Position numbers and translations under genes: made by a program
Origin: Candidatus Dormiibacterota bacterium
GTDB lineage: Bacteria > Chloroflexota > Dormibacteria > Dormibacterales > Dormibacteraceae
Reading direction: 5' to 3'
Length of the DNA: 41,269 bases
Assembly: GCA_024280995.1 (NCBI GenBank)
Contig: JAMXLM010000004.1
Location: forward strand, 1 to 41,269
The notes under the pieces: model-generated
Databases searched by the model: none
Told to the model about the DNA's origin: nothing
What the model saw: the letters and a program-made list of their open reading frames with translations, nothing else
Part shown: one piece after another, positions 24,322-33,616 of the stretch
How positions within the stretch are numbered: position 1 is the stretch's first letter
How the letters are laid out: every line of letters begins with the position of its first letter

Positions 24322-24396
24322 AGATGCGGGCGAAGCGACGAGCAGCGGAGCAAGCGCATCACCTGCTGGGGTCCCCGCGCCGTGGTCGCGCGGGGG
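24322..24396. repeat. Intergenic palindromic element between MFS and ThuA genes
   Basis: The 209-bp gap between these converging genes has no plausible gene. It holds arms GATGCG (24322-24327) and CGCATC (24356-24361), a strong hairpin CCCCGCGC/GCGCGGGG at 24373-24380 and 24388-24395 with a 7-nt loop, and the direct repeat GACGAGCAGCG before and after the hairpin. It may act as a bidirectional, T-poor terminator. Confidence 0.5.
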
Positions 24397-24477
24397 TGAC
24401 GAGCAGCGCAGGAGCTGAGCCCGCAGATGGGCCGCATTGGGCGCCGAAGATCCGTCGAGGGCTTTCCGCTCCGCGCC

Positions 24478-25233
24478 TCAGAGATACCAGTCTCGCGGCC
24501 GGTTCCCCTCACGCCCGGCGGTCGAGTCGTTCGGCTGCGTCACCCCGCCGCACCACGCCACCGCGTTGGCGATCACACGCTGCACCTCGACCTGGTGGTA
24601 AACGGGGTACTCCTGGTCGCCGGGGCTGAAGTAGAACACCCTGCCGGCGCCGCGCGTGAAGCAGCACCCGCCGCGAAAGACCTCACCGCCTTCGAACGAG
24701 CTGATGAACACGAGCTCGTCGGGCGGTGGGATGTCGAAGTACTCGCCGTACATCTCCTGGTGTGGGATGACGATCGGCTGCGGCACGCCGGCGGCAATCG
24801 GATGCGCAGGGTTCACGGTCCAGATTTGCTCGCGCTCGCCGCCAGGGTCGGAGCGCCAGATGAGCGAGCACGTTGTGCCCATCAAACGCTTGAAGATCTT
24901 CGAGTAGTGGCCCGAGTGCAGGACCACTATGCCCATGCCGTTCAGCACCCGCGCGTGGACCTTCTCGACCACGCCGTCGGAGACCTGATCGTGCGCGGCG
25001 TGGCCCCACCACGTCATCACATCGGTGTCCGCCAGGACGTCGTCGGTGAGCCCGTGCTCGGGTTCGTCCAGCGTTGCGACTCTGACCGTCACGTCGTTGC
25101 CCAGCTCTCGGCGCAGGCCGTCGACGATGGGCGCGTGCATGCCGTCCGGGTAGATCTTCTTCACTGATGGCTCGCGTCGCTCGTGGACGAACTCGTTCCA
25201 GACGGTGACGTTGAGGTGGCGCCCCGCCCCCAC
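24478..25233 (-). CDS. ThuA-like trehalose-utilisation family protein
   Basis: A 251-residue protein of the ThuA family, a class-I amidotransferase-like fold. Marks are [15 protein letters not shown] at the start, [32 protein letters not shown], and [19 protein letters not shown] with [17 protein letters not shown] near the end. ThuA is linked to trehalose, maltitol and sucrose breakdown, but the chemistry is not settled. The start is GTG 25233, placed 1 bp after the stop of the upstream Gfo/Idh gene, so the pair is an operon. The same pairing of ThuA with Gfo/Idh oxidoreductases is common in sugar loci. Confidence 0.88.
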   Translation of the reverse strand: MGAGRHLNVTVWNEFVHERREPSVKKIYPDGMHAPIVDGLRRELGNDVTVRVATLDEPEHGLTDDVLADTDVMTWWGHAAHDQVSDGVVEKVHARVLNGMGIVVLHSGHYSKIFKRLMGTTCSLIWRSDPGGEREQIWTVNPAHPIAAGVPQPIVIPHQEMYGEYFDIPPPDELVFISSFEGGEVFRGGCCFTRGAGRVFYFSPGDQEYPVYHQVEVQRVIANAVAWCGGVTQPNDSTAGREGNRPRDWYL

Positions 25234-26316
25234 TTAAATGGCCAGGGCTTCGCCGGTCCGGTAGATCGATACGGGCTCGTGCACCGCAGCCGACTCGATC
25301 GCTGCGGCCACGAACGCGATGGTGCCGAGGTTGTTGCGGCCAGAGGTCTCAGGCTCGCGGCCCGAGCGCACGCAAGCGACGAACTCGGTGATCGTGCCGC
25401 ATGGCCCAGTTCGAGTCATCGGCCGCATCAGCGCCGAGTGCGGACGCGCGCCGCGCCGCCGGACCACCACCCGATCGTGGGCCATGTCGGCGTCGCGGTT
25501 GGTCCAGAAGACCTCACCGTGCTCGAACTCGAGGCTCCACTGTCCGGCCCACGGCGTGATCGGGCCGGCCGTGATCCAGCTTGCGCGGTACCCGACGACG
25601 ACGCCTGGGAAGGCGATCGAGGCGATGGTGGCCGATGGCCCCGAGAACGCCGTCCACTTCGGGTTCCACGCCTCGCAGTAGATGCGCTCCGGCTCGCCGT
25701 CGACGATCAGGCGGAGGAGGTCGAAGTGGTGGATCGACATGTCCTGCAGCAGCGGCTGCTCTTCGAGGTGATGCCGGCCGCGTCCGCCCGCCGGCAGCGG
25801 CGAGTACCGCCTGAAGTCGATCGAGATCTCGTGCAGCTTCCCCAGCGTCTCGTCGCGCACGATCTGCGCGATCGCGCGGGGGGCGGGGAAGTACCGGTAG
25901 TTCTGGCTGACGGCGAGCACCAGGCCGGCGCGCGCGGCCGCGTCGACCAGCTCGTGGGCCTCGCCGAGGCTCGGCGCGAACGGTTTCTCGACCAGCACGT
26001 GCAGCCCTGCCTCGAGGCCCGCCCGCGTGACGGGGACGTGGCCCGGGAGCGCGGTGGTGTTGAGGAGGGCCTCCGGGTGGGTGGCCGCGATCGCCTCGCG
26101 GAGCGATTCGAAGACCGTCCCGGGCCGCGGATTCAACTCCTGGCGCAGCGCATCCAGCGCGTAAGGGTCGGAATCGACATAAGCGACGACCTCGACCTCC
26201 GGGATGTCCGGGAGCACCCGCTTGGCCCAGCCGCGCCCGTGGATGCCGAGGCCTACCTGCACTACCCGGAGTGGGTTCACGGCCCGAAATGATGCGGCAG
26301 TTTCGCGCGAATTCAT
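25234..26316 (-). CDS. Gfo/Idh/MocA-family oxidoreductase
   Basis: A 360-residue NAD(P)-dependent sugar dehydrogenase-like protein. The Rossmann turn is VVQVGLGIHGRGW (Gly22, Gly24, Gly27), the catalytic lysine motif is LVEKPF (Glu110-Lys111-Pro112), and the substrate-side block includes QDMSIHHFDLLR. Members oxidise inositols, glucosides or keto-sugars. The start is set at ATG 26316; GTG 26280 is an alternative that begins right before the Rossmann strand. The frame is open to 27054, but that longer part is antisense to the GH36 gene and not homologous. It is the first gene of an operon with ThuA and diverges from GH36, with an inverted repeat between them. Confidence 0.9.
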   Translation of the reverse strand: MNSRETAASFRAVNPLRVVQVGLGIHGRGWAKRVLPDIPEVEVVAYVDSDPYALDALRQELNPRPGTVFESLREAIAATHPEALLNTTALPGHVPVTRAGLEAGLHVLVEKPFAPSLGEAHELVDAAARAGLVLAVSQNYRYFPAPRAIAQIVRDETLGKLHEISIDFRRYSPLPAGGRGRHHLEEQPLLQDMSIHHFDLLRLIVDGEPERIYCEAWNPKWTAFSGPSATIASIAFPGVVVGYRASWITAGPITPWAGQWSLEFEHGEVFWTNRDADMAHDRVVVRRRGARPHSALMRPMTRTGPCGTITEFVACVRSGREPETSGRNNLGTIAFVAAAIESAAVHEPVSIYRTGEALAI

Positions 26317-26320
26317 CCGG

Positions 26321-26357
26321 GGTTTGAAACGAGAATCGCCGTGATGGGTTTCAAACC
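26321..26357. promoter_or_regulatory. Inverted repeat GGTTTGAAAC/GTTTCAAACC between Gfo/Idh and GH36
   Basis: Two perfect 10-bp arms (26321-26330 and 26348-26357) are separated by 17 bp in a divergent start region. Each arm holds GTTTGAAAC, itself nearly palindromic, so it could be two operator half-sites. The right arm covers the first codons of the GH36 gene, so an RNA hairpin could also hide that start. Confidence 0.55.
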
Positions 26358-27579
26358 GGTCGGCGAATGGCCGTACGACCCAGCCGACCCCGCCTGGGTG
26401 TACGCGGAGGGCTGGCAGACGTGGAGCCCGATGCGCCGCTACGTGCTTGGCCAGGAATCGATCCGGCCGGCGAGCGATCGCGACCTGAAGGTCATGTTCC
26501 GCCACGACCGGCCGCCGCCGCCAGGCGTCATCCAGGCCGAAGGAGTTCTTGCCGTAGGCGACCGCGACGGCCGAACCCGGGCCTGGGTCGCGCCCCATCC
26601 GGAGCGGGAGGTCCCGACCATCCGTGTCGAGGTGAAGGACCGCGTCGCGCGCGTGTCGGCCGACGGCGACGTCGAATGGGTCGATGGCGGCCCGGAAGCG
26701 GTCGGCGAGCGATGGCGGCGCCCACGGCTGCGCGCGATCCCCAACGGCTGGTGTTCCTGGTCCTACTACTTCAAGCACGTCACCGAGGCGGACGTGGTCG
26801 AGAACGTCGAAGCCGCGCAACGGCTGGATCTGCCCATCGAGATCTTTCAGATCGACGACGGCTACGAAACCACCGTCGGCGACTGGCTCGACATCGACCC
26901 TCGTTTCGGCTCGCTGCGTGGCGCCGCGAATGCGATCAGCGCCGCGGGCAAGATCCCGGGTGTCTGGATCGCGCCGTTCATGGTCGATCCTCGCAGCCGC
27001 CTGGCGGCCGGCCATCCCGATTGGCTCGTCCCCGACCTGGATGCCGGCGAGCACTGGGGCGTCGACATGCGCATCCTCGACTTCAGGAAGCCCGACGCCT
27101 CCGCCTACCTACGCCATGTGTTGCAGACGTTCTCCGAGTGGGGCTTCGGCTTCTTCAAGCTCGACTTTCTGTACGCCCTCGCGATGCTCGGGATCGAGAC
27201 CTACCGCGAAGGCATGGCGTTGATTCGCGAGGTCGTGGGACCCGACGCGATCCTTCTGATCGGCGGCGCGCCGCTGCTGCCCAGCATCGGCCTGTGCGAC
27301 GCCATGCGCGTCGGCCCCGACGTGCTCCCGGAAGAACCTGACTCGCAGCCCGACGTGGATCTCCTCCAGGAGATCACCTCGATGCGGTCGTGGATGAACG
27401 GCCGGCTGTGGGTCAACGACCCTGACCACATCGTCGCGCGCGGAGGGATTACGGAGCGAGAGACGTGGGCGGCCTACGTCGAAAGGTACGGAGGTGTCCG
27501 GTTCTCGGGCGACCGTCTTTCCGGACTCGACGCCCGCGGCCTGGACCTCACGCGACGGGTGCTGTCGAGCCGCGGGTGA
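26344..27579 (+). CDS. GH36-like alpha-galactosidase, short form
   Basis: A 411-residue enzyme of the GH36/melibiase clan. Visible motifs are EGWQTWSP near the N-terminus, GWCSWSYYFKHVTEADV, FQIDDGYETTVGDW, the nucleophile strand FKLDFLYA (Asp274) and the acid/base motif MRVGPDV (Asp326). It hydrolyses terminal alpha-galactosyl residues with retention; the missing signal peptide places it in the cytoplasm. Full-length GH36 enzymes are about 700 residues with a large N-terminal beta-domain; here that domain is cut to about 120 residues. ATG 26344 (or GTG 26341) is the first start. The 3' end overlaps the convergent lacI gene by 32 bp. Confidence 0.88.
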   Translation: MGFKPVGEWPYDPADPAWVYAEGWQTWSPMRRYVLGQESIRPASDRDLKVMFRHDRPPPPGVIQAEGVLAVGDRDGRTRAWVAPHPEREVPTIRVEVKDRVARVSADGDVEWVDGGPEAVGERWRRPRLRAIPNGWCSWSYYFKHVTEADVVENVEAAQRLDLPIEIFQIDDGYETTVGDWLDIDPRFGSLRGAANAISAAGKIPGVWIAPFMVDPRSRLAAGHPDWLVPDLDAGEHWGVDMRILDFRKPDASAYLRHVLQTFSEWGFGFFKLDFLYALAMLGIETYREGMALIREVVGPDAILLIGGAPLLPSIGLCDAMRVGPDVLPEEPDSQPDVDLLQEITSMRSWMNGRLWVNDPDHIVARGGITERETWAAYVERYGGVRFSGDRLSGLDARGLDLTRRVLSSRG

Positions 27580-28621
27580 CCAGGTGCACGGGCAGGAGGA
27601 CTCTGCCCGCTCTGGCCTTTGAGTCCGCTACCACCCGCAGGAGGAGCCGCATCGCTTCCGCGCCCGTCTCATAGAACGGCACGTGCACAGTCGTCAGGGG
27701 CGGAGAGGTGAACTGCGCCATGTCGAGGTCGTCGCACGAGACGAGCGAGCAATCGTCCGGGATGCGCCGGCCCGCGTCGTGCAGCGCCCGCAAGACACCG
27801 AGCGCCTCCAGGTCGTGGTCGCAGAAGATCGCGGTGATCTCGGGACGCGACGCGAGCAGGCTGGCCGCCGCGGCGCTCCCGCCCGCGACCTTCTCGCCAC
27901 CTTCCTGGACCAGCTCGTCGGCGCTCTCCACGCCCGCCTCGTCGAGCGCGCGCCGAAAGCCGCGCTGGCGGCTCTGGGTCAGGCGCCGTCCTCGCACCCC
28001 GGTCACCGAGCCGATGACGCGGTGGCCCAGCTCGACGAGGTGTCGCGTCGCCAGGTAGCCGGCCAGCTCGTCGTCGGGTCCGACGGTCGCGACGCCGCCG
28101 CCTGCGACGTGATGGATGCTCACGATCGGCAGCGCGTGGTCGACCACGTGACTGAGCGCGCGGTCCTGCTCCATCTGCGGAGCGGCGAGCAGGATGCCGT
28201 CCACCCGGCGCTCCATCATCGCGGGCAGCGCGTACTCGGTGCCTGAGCCCTCCGGCTCGACGCTCGTGATGACGACGCCGTATCCCTGGCGCCGCGCCTC
28301 CTGCTCCGCGCCGGCGAGGATGCGGCTCAGGCCCGGGTCGCTGAAATCGCCCGTGATCAATCCCACCGTCAGCGTGCGACGCATGACCAGGCTCCGCGCC
28401 TGCAGGTTGGGGACGTAGCCGAGGTCGCTGGCGGCGCGGATGATGCGTGCGCGCGTCGCTTCGGAGACCGAGCCGCCGCCGTTCAAGACCTTGCTCGTCG
28501 TCTGGAAGCTGACCCCGGAGCGGGCCGCGACGTCCTTGACCGAGACGCGCCTTCCACCCCGCGAAATCGGAGGCTTCGCCGTGACTTCGCGGGGATCTCC
28601 TGCGGGCGTTCGCAGCGACAC
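27548..28621 (-). CDS. LacI-family repressor
   Basis: A 357-residue LacI/GalR regulator. The DNA-binding domain is VSVKDVAARSGVSFQTTSKV with the hinge region ARSLVMRRTLTVGLI; the periplasmic-binding-like ligand domain follows, with VDGILLAAPQ, VSIHHVAGG and CSLVSCDDLDMAQFTSPPLTTV. About 35 extra residues precede the helix-turn-helix when started at GTG 28621; the open frame to 28822 is antisense to GH2 and is not used. It diverges from the GH2 gene with the palindrome GCGAACGTTCGC between them, so it is the natural candidate to bind that operator and the copy at 18242. The effector is likely a sugar. Confidence 0.9.
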   Translation of the reverse strand: MSLRTPAGDPREVTAKPPISRGGRRVSVKDVAARSGVSFQTTSKVLNGGGSVSEATRARIIRAASDLGYVPNLQARSLVMRRTLTVGLITGDFSDPGLSRILAGAEQEARRQGYGVVITSVEPEGSGTEYALPAMMERRVDGILLAAPQMEQDRALSHVVDHALPIVSIHHVAGGGVATVGPDDELAGYLATRHLVELGHRVIGSVTGVRGRRLTQSRQRGFRRALDEAGVESADELVQEGGEKVAGGSAAAASLLASRPEITAIFCDHDLEALGVLRALHDAGRRIPDDCSLVSCDDLDMAQFTSPPLTTVHVPFYETGAEAMRLLLRVVADSKARAGRVLLPVHLVTRGSTAPVA

Positions 28622-28644
28622 GACCCGGGTATTATGCGCGGGCA

Positions 28645-28656
28645 GCGAACGTTCGC
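28645..28656. promoter_or_regulatory. Second copy of operator GCGAACGTTCGC
   Basis: The same 12-bp palindrome as at 18242-18253, here in the gap between lacI and the GH2 gene. It lies 9 bp after a TATTAT (28630-28635) that could be the -10 box of the GH2 promoter, and overlaps the region just before the GGAGG of that gene. Autoregulation of lacI and repression of GH2 are likely. Confidence 0.8.
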
Positions 28657-28670
28657 CCTGGAGGTTGTGT

Positions 28671-30290
28671 TTGGGCCCTGGACCCTCGTATCCGAGACCC
28701 CACCTCTGGCGGGAGGCATGGTCGAGCCTGGACGGCGAATGGGAGTTCGGCGCCGGCGCAACCCAGCTCTTCGACCGCCGGATCAACGTCCCGTTCTGTC
28801 CCGAGTCGAAGCTCTCCGGCATTGGCGAGCGGGTCGGCGACGTGGTCTGGTACCGCCGCCGTTTCGACCCGCCGGCGGGCGAGCGCCTCCTGCTGCATTT
28901 CGGCGCCGTCGACTACTGGGCCACGGTCTGGGTGAACGACGTGGAGGTCGCCCGGCACGAGGGCGGGCATTCCCCCTTCACCGCCGACATCACGGGCGCG
29001 CTCCGGTCGCACGACAACGTGGTCGTCGTCAGGGCCGAAGACTCGCTGACCGACAGGACGATCCCGCGCGGCAAGCAGTATTGGGAAGAGGAGCCCGAGG
29101 GGATCTTCTACACCGCGACGACGGGCATCTGGCAGCCGGTGTGGCTCGAGCCTCTGTCGGCGCGCAACGTCACCCACCTCGAGCTGACCCCGGACCTGCC
29201 GCACCGCTTCGTCGATTACTTTGTCGACGCCGGGGCCATCGTCGTCGTGCGGTTCGACGGTGTTGAGGTGGGAAGGTCGGCTGGCGCGCCGCGCGGCCGC
29301 ATCCCGCTCGAGCGCGTCGTGCCCTGGCATCCAACATCGCCGCGCCTTTACGACGTCGAGGTCACCTATCGCGGCGACAGGCTCGAGACGTACTTTGGCC
29401 TCCGTCAGGTCGAGGTTCGGGATGGCCAGTTCTGGCTGAACGGCGAGCCCTTCGTCCAGCGGCTGGTGCTGGACCAGGGCTACTTTCCGGGTGGGCTGCT
29501 GACCGGTGGCGATGACGACCTTCGCCGCGACATCGAGCTGGCGAAAGCGTTCGGCTTCAACGGCGCGCGCAAGCACCAGAAGGCCGAGGACCCTCGCTGG
29601 CTTTACTGGGCAGACCGGCTTGGATTCCTGATGTGGTCGGAGATGCCCAGCTTTTTCGAGTACACCGCGCAAGCTGAGGGCCGCCTCCTCGCCGAGTGGA
29701 GCAACCTCGTGCCGCGCGATCGCGGCCACCCATGCGTTGTCGCGTGGGTCGTCTCCAATGAAAGCTTCGGCCTCGAGGGCACCCTGCCTGAACCACGCTC
29801 GACGATCACGCAGCGGCGGTATCGCCTGACCCAGGCGATGGACCGCTCGAGGCCGATCATCTCCAACGACGGGTGGGAGCACTCGCGCAGCGACCTGTGC
29901 ACCATCCATGACTACTCGCCGCCGGCCGACCTCAAGCGGCGTTATCACCGCCTGACCACAGCGCTCGACGGCAGCGCCGCGGGTCACCCGATCTACGACG
30001 AGGGCTTCGAGTACGGCGGTGAGCCGGTGATCGTGAGCGAGTTCGGCGGCTTGCGCCAGGCGGGCTCGGGCGGCTGGGGCTGGCTCGAGGTCCCGGACGA
30101 GGAGGCGTTCGTGCGCGCCTACGGCGAGCTCGTCGACGCGCTGATCGAGCCCGGCCCGGTGGAAGGTTTCTGTTACACGCAGCTGACCGACGTGCAGCAA
30201 GAGCAAAACGGCCTCTTGACGGCGGAGCGGGAGCCGAAGGTCGACCCCGAGCTCCTGCGTCCGTTGACCGAGAAGGCCAAGCGCCGGTGA
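28671..30290 (+). CDS. GH2 glycoside hydrolase (beta-galactosidase/glucuronidase-like)
   Basis: A 539-residue family-2 hydrolase. The N-terminal sugar-binding jelly roll (about 10-165) has WYRRRFDPP, HFGAVDYWATVWVNDVEV and GIWQPVWLE; a small immunoglobulin-like domain follows (165-245) and then the TIM barrel with NGARKHQKAEDPRWLYWADR. The acid/base is in VSNESFG (Glu364) and the nucleophile in VSEFGG (Glu457). The substrate is probably a plant- or microbe-derived beta-glycoside; the exact one is not readable. TTG 28671 is chosen because GGAGG at 28660-28664 is 6 nt upstream. The next small frame starts in its stop codon (GTGA). Confidence 0.9.
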   Translation: MGPGPSYPRPHLWREAWSSLDGEWEFGAGATQLFDRRINVPFCPESKLSGIGERVGDVVWYRRRFDPPAGERLLLHFGAVDYWATVWVNDVEVARHEGGHSPFTADITGALRSHDNVVVVRAEDSLTDRTIPRGKQYWEEEPEGIFYTATTGIWQPVWLEPLSARNVTHLELTPDLPHRFVDYFVDAGAIVVVRFDGVEVGRSAGAPRGRIPLERVVPWHPTSPRLYDVEVTYRGDRLETYFGLRQVEVRDGQFWLNGEPFVQRLVLDQGYFPGGLLTGGDDDLRRDIELAKAFGFNGARKHQKAEDPRWLYWADRLGFLMWSEMPSFFEYTAQAEGRLLAEWSNLVPRDRGHPCVVAWVVSNESFGLEGTLPEPRSTITQRRYRLTQAMDRSRPIISNDGWEHSRSDLCTIHDYSPPADLKRRYHRLTTALDGSAAGHPIYDEGFEYGGEPVIVSEFGGLRQAGSGGWGWLEVPDEEAFVRAYGELVDALIEPGPVEGFCYTQLTDVQQEQNGLLTAEREPKVDPELLRPLTEKAKRR

Positions 30291-30460
30291 CCGTCGAAGA
30301 GCCGAAGAAGGACTGGCGCACGGACCTCGACCGCGCCCTGAAGGAGCTGCTGGTCGGCGAGGTCCATCCGAGGGTTGACCCGACGACGGGTGAGGTCATC
30401 ACGCCGGACGGCGAGAAATCGTCCTTGACAGGTCCTGAAGACCCGAATACGATCCGATAA
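30287..30460 (+). CDS. Small 57-residue protein downstream of GH2
   Basis: A short frame from GTG 30287, overlapping the GH2 stop by 3 bp (GTGA), and ending in TAA at 30460 where the terminator stem begins. The product is highly charged, with an amphipathic helix (DWRTDLDRALKELLVGEV) followed by a short beta-like turn HPRVDPTTGEVITPDGE. No family recognised. Its third-position composition matches its neighbours and it fills the space between GH2 and the terminator exactly, which favours a real gene, perhaps an accessory to GH2. Confidence 0.5.
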   Translation: MTVEEPKKDWRTDLDRALKELLVGEVHPRVDPTTGEVITPDGEKSSLTGPEDPNTIR

Positions 30461-30483
30461 ACCGCTTTACTAAAGCGGTTTTT
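30459..30483 (+). terminator. Rho-independent terminator of the GH2 unit
   Basis: AAACCGCTT (30459-30467) pairs with AAGCGGTTT (30473-30481) around a 5-nt loop, and the T run extends to 30483. The stem includes the stop codon of the small protein, so termination is immediate. Confidence 0.92.
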
Positions 30484-30532
30484 GGGGCCTCTTTTGGGGA
30501 GAGAGGGACGCATGATTCCAGGAGCCTCGTAG

Positions 30533-31573
30533 GTGTCCAGGGTCACCATCGCGGACGTGGCCAGCGCGGCCGGCGTCTCGAAGACCGCCGTGTCGTTCGC
30601 GTTCAACAACCCTGAGCGCCTGGGCCAGGCCACGCTGGAGCGGGTGCTGGGCGTCGCCCACGACCTCGGCTACACGCCTCATCCGGCGGCCCGAGCGCTG
30701 TCGATGCGGCGCAGCGGCACGATCGGCCTGCTCATCCCCCAGAGCCTCTCGATGGTCTTCGCCAACCCGTTCCTGGGGGAGCTGATCCAGGGGCTCGGCG
30801 AGCTCTGCGAGGAGCACGACCTGACGCTCCTGCTCGTTCCGCCCCTGGACGGGTCGCTCGAGGGGGCGATCCGGCAGGCTGCCGTCGACGGCTTCATCAG
30901 CCTCGGTCTCGTGCCGGACGACCGCGCCATCGAGGTCCTGGACGGACTGGGCGTGCCGACGGTGCTGATCGATTCGGACGAATCGCCGGCGCATCCCGTG
31001 GTCAACGTCGACGACCGAAGCGGCGCCCAGGCTGCGGCCACGCACCTGCTCGAGCTCGGCCATCGTCAGCTGGCGATCGTGGTGCTGCCTCCCGCGCGCG
31101 CCGAGATGAGCTACACCCCGACCGCGACGCGCAGACTCGCCGGCTACAACGTGGCCATCGAGGCGGCAGGTGCGCCCACGCCGCACCTTGTCTCGGCCGG
31201 CATCTCCGTCGCGGCGGGCACGCGCGCGTTCGAGTCCCTGCCCTCGGGCAAGCGCCGCCCCACCGGTGTACTGGTCATGAGCGACATGGCCGCGATCGGT
31301 GTGATCAACGCGGCGAACGCCGCCGGGATTCGCGTGCCCGAGGACCTCTCGGTGGTGGGGTTCGACGACCTGCCCGTGGCACCGTGGACCAACCCGCCGC
31401 TGACGACGGTGCGGCAACCGATAGTCGAGAAAGGCCGGCTGGCGGCGAGCATGTTGATCGAGCGCATGAAGGGCAAGAGCGTCGCATCGCCGGCGCCGCT
31501 CAGCACGACCCTGGTGGTTCGAGCATCGACGGCGGAAGTGGCGGCGACCGATTTGCCAATTAAGAGGAGGTAA
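30533..31573 (+). CDS. LacI-family regulator, second copy
   Basis: A 346-residue LacI/GalR regulator with helix-turn-helix VTIADVASAAGVSKTAVSFA at its very N-terminus, hinge HPAARALSMRRSGTIGLLIP and a ligand domain ending in DLSVVGFDDLPVAPWTNPPL. GTG 30533 has AGGAG (30520-30524) 8 nt upstream. It sits 66 bp before the sugar-transport ATPase on the same strand and may control it. It is not closely similar to the LacI protein at 27548, so two distinct operator types are expected in this region; no palindrome is obvious in its own short upstream gap. Confidence 0.92.
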   Translation: MSRVTIADVASAAGVSKTAVSFAFNNPERLGQATLERVLGVAHDLGYTPHPAARALSMRRSGTIGLLIPQSLSMVFANPFLGELIQGLGELCEEHDLTLLLVPPLDGSLEGAIRQAAVDGFISLGLVPDDRAIEVLDGLGVPTVLIDSDESPAHPVVNVDDRSGAQAAATHLLELGHRQLAIVVLPPARAEMSYTPTATRRLAGYNVAIEAAGAPTPHLVSAGISVAAGTRAFESLPSGKRRPTGVLVMSDMAAIGVINAANAAGIRVPEDLSVVGFDDLPVAPWTNPPLTTVRQPIVEKGRLAASMLIERMKGKSVASPAPLSTTLVVRASTAEVAATDLPIKRR

Positions 31574-31639
31574 ATAGAATTGTCTTGGGGCTTTGCCCGT
31601 GTACGCAGCAGATGTGGGACCAGGTGAAGGAATAGAGAT

Positions 31640-32701
<1,062 letters not shown>

Positions 32702-32722
32702 TCCCGGATCTCGCGTCCCACG

Positions 32723-33616
32723 GTGGGAGTCGAGCGCATCCGTGCGATCCAGGACTTTGATTCCGCGCGTGGGCGCGCGTTCTGGCGCAGCCTGAGCGCG
32801 ATCCTGACCGGCCGCGTTCGGCGGCTTCGGTCGGTGCAGCCGATGCTCAAGGCCGCGGGTGTCGAGGCTCGCGCTGCCGGCGGCGTGCGCGAGATTCCGC
32901 TCGACAAGATCGTGGGCTCCGTCGCGCCGGACGCGAAGACCAGCGACTTCGATCCTGCGTTCCTGCCGATCAACAGGCGAACGCGCGAGCGGTGGACACG
33001 CATCTACCAGGCGATGGTCGAGGGTGACGAGCTGCCGCCGATCGACGTCTACAAGGTCGACGACAGGTACTACGTCATCGACGGCCATCACCGCGTGTCG
33101 GTGGCCCGGAACCTTGGACGCGCGACCATCAACGCGCGCGTGATCAACGTGCGCACCCGAGCGCCGCTTCCACCGGACGCCGACCCGCACTCGTTGCTGA
33201 AGGCGGCGGAGTATGCGGCGTTCCTCCAGACGACGCAGCTGCATCGCACGCGTCCGGAGGCGCGGCTCGAGTGCAGCAGGCTCGGTCGTTACGACGAGAT
33301 CCTGGATCACATCGCGGGCCATGGCTACTTCATGTCACTCGAAGAGCACCGCCAGGTCCCGCTGCCCGAGGCCGCGGCCAGCTGGTACGACAACGTCTAT
33401 CACCCGATCGCGCAGGCGATCCGCAAACACAACGTGCTCGCGCAGCTTCCGGGATGGACCGAAGCCGACGTCTACGTGGAGGTCACCCGGCGGTGGCTCG
33501 AAGCCGGCAAGGAGGGCGAGCCGACCGGCCCCGACCCCGCGATCGAGGAGCTGCTCAAAGAGAACGCGCGCGGCTGGTGGCGCCGCCGGCGCAAGATCCA
33601 GCTCGCGCAAGCATGA
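32723..33616 (+). CDS. ParB/sulfiredoxin-fold domain protein
   Basis: A 297-residue cytoplasmic protein. Residues about 55-140 have the ParB/Srx fold core, with the strand VREIPLDKIVGS, a long helix NRRTRERWTRIYQAMVEG, and the nucleotide-site motif YYVIDGHHRVSVARNLG. No helix-turn-helix of chromosomal ParB is present and the C-terminal half (RLGRYDEILDHIAGHGYFM, NVYHPIAQAIRKHNVL) is a helical domain of unknown function. In other proteins this fold binds CTP, or phosphorylates free serine. GTG 32723 lies in a small hairpin (TCCCA/TGGGA). It overlaps the adenylate kinase gene by ATGA. Confidence 0.75.
   Translation: MGVERIRAIQDFDSARGRAFWRSLSAILTGRVRRLRSVQPMLKAAGVEARAAGGVREIPLDKIVGSVAPDAKTSDFDPAFLPINRRTRERWTRIYQAMVEGDELPPIDVYKVDDRYYVIDGHHRVSVARNLGRATINARVINVRTRAPLPPDADPHSLLKAAEYAAFLQTTQLHRTRPEARLECSRLGRYDEILDHIAGHGYFMSLEEHRQVPLPEAAASWYDNVYHPIAQAIRKHNVLAQLPGWTEADVYVEVTRRWLEAGKEGEPTGPDPAIEELLKENARGWWRRRRKIQLAQA

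Noticed and set aside
22927..24399. 490-codon plus-strand open frame overlapping the MFS gene
   Set aside because: Arg-rich shadow of the MFS frame, which has proper hydrophobic helices and family motifs.
26317..27054. Open minus-strand extension upstream of the Gfo/Idh start
   Set aside because: It is antisense to the GH36 gene, shows no family resemblance, and the Rossmann domain begins right after ATG 26316.
28622..28822. Open minus-strand extension of the LacI protein
   Set aside because: It overlaps the GH2 promoter, operator and start, and would add 67 low-complexity residues before the helix-turn-helix.
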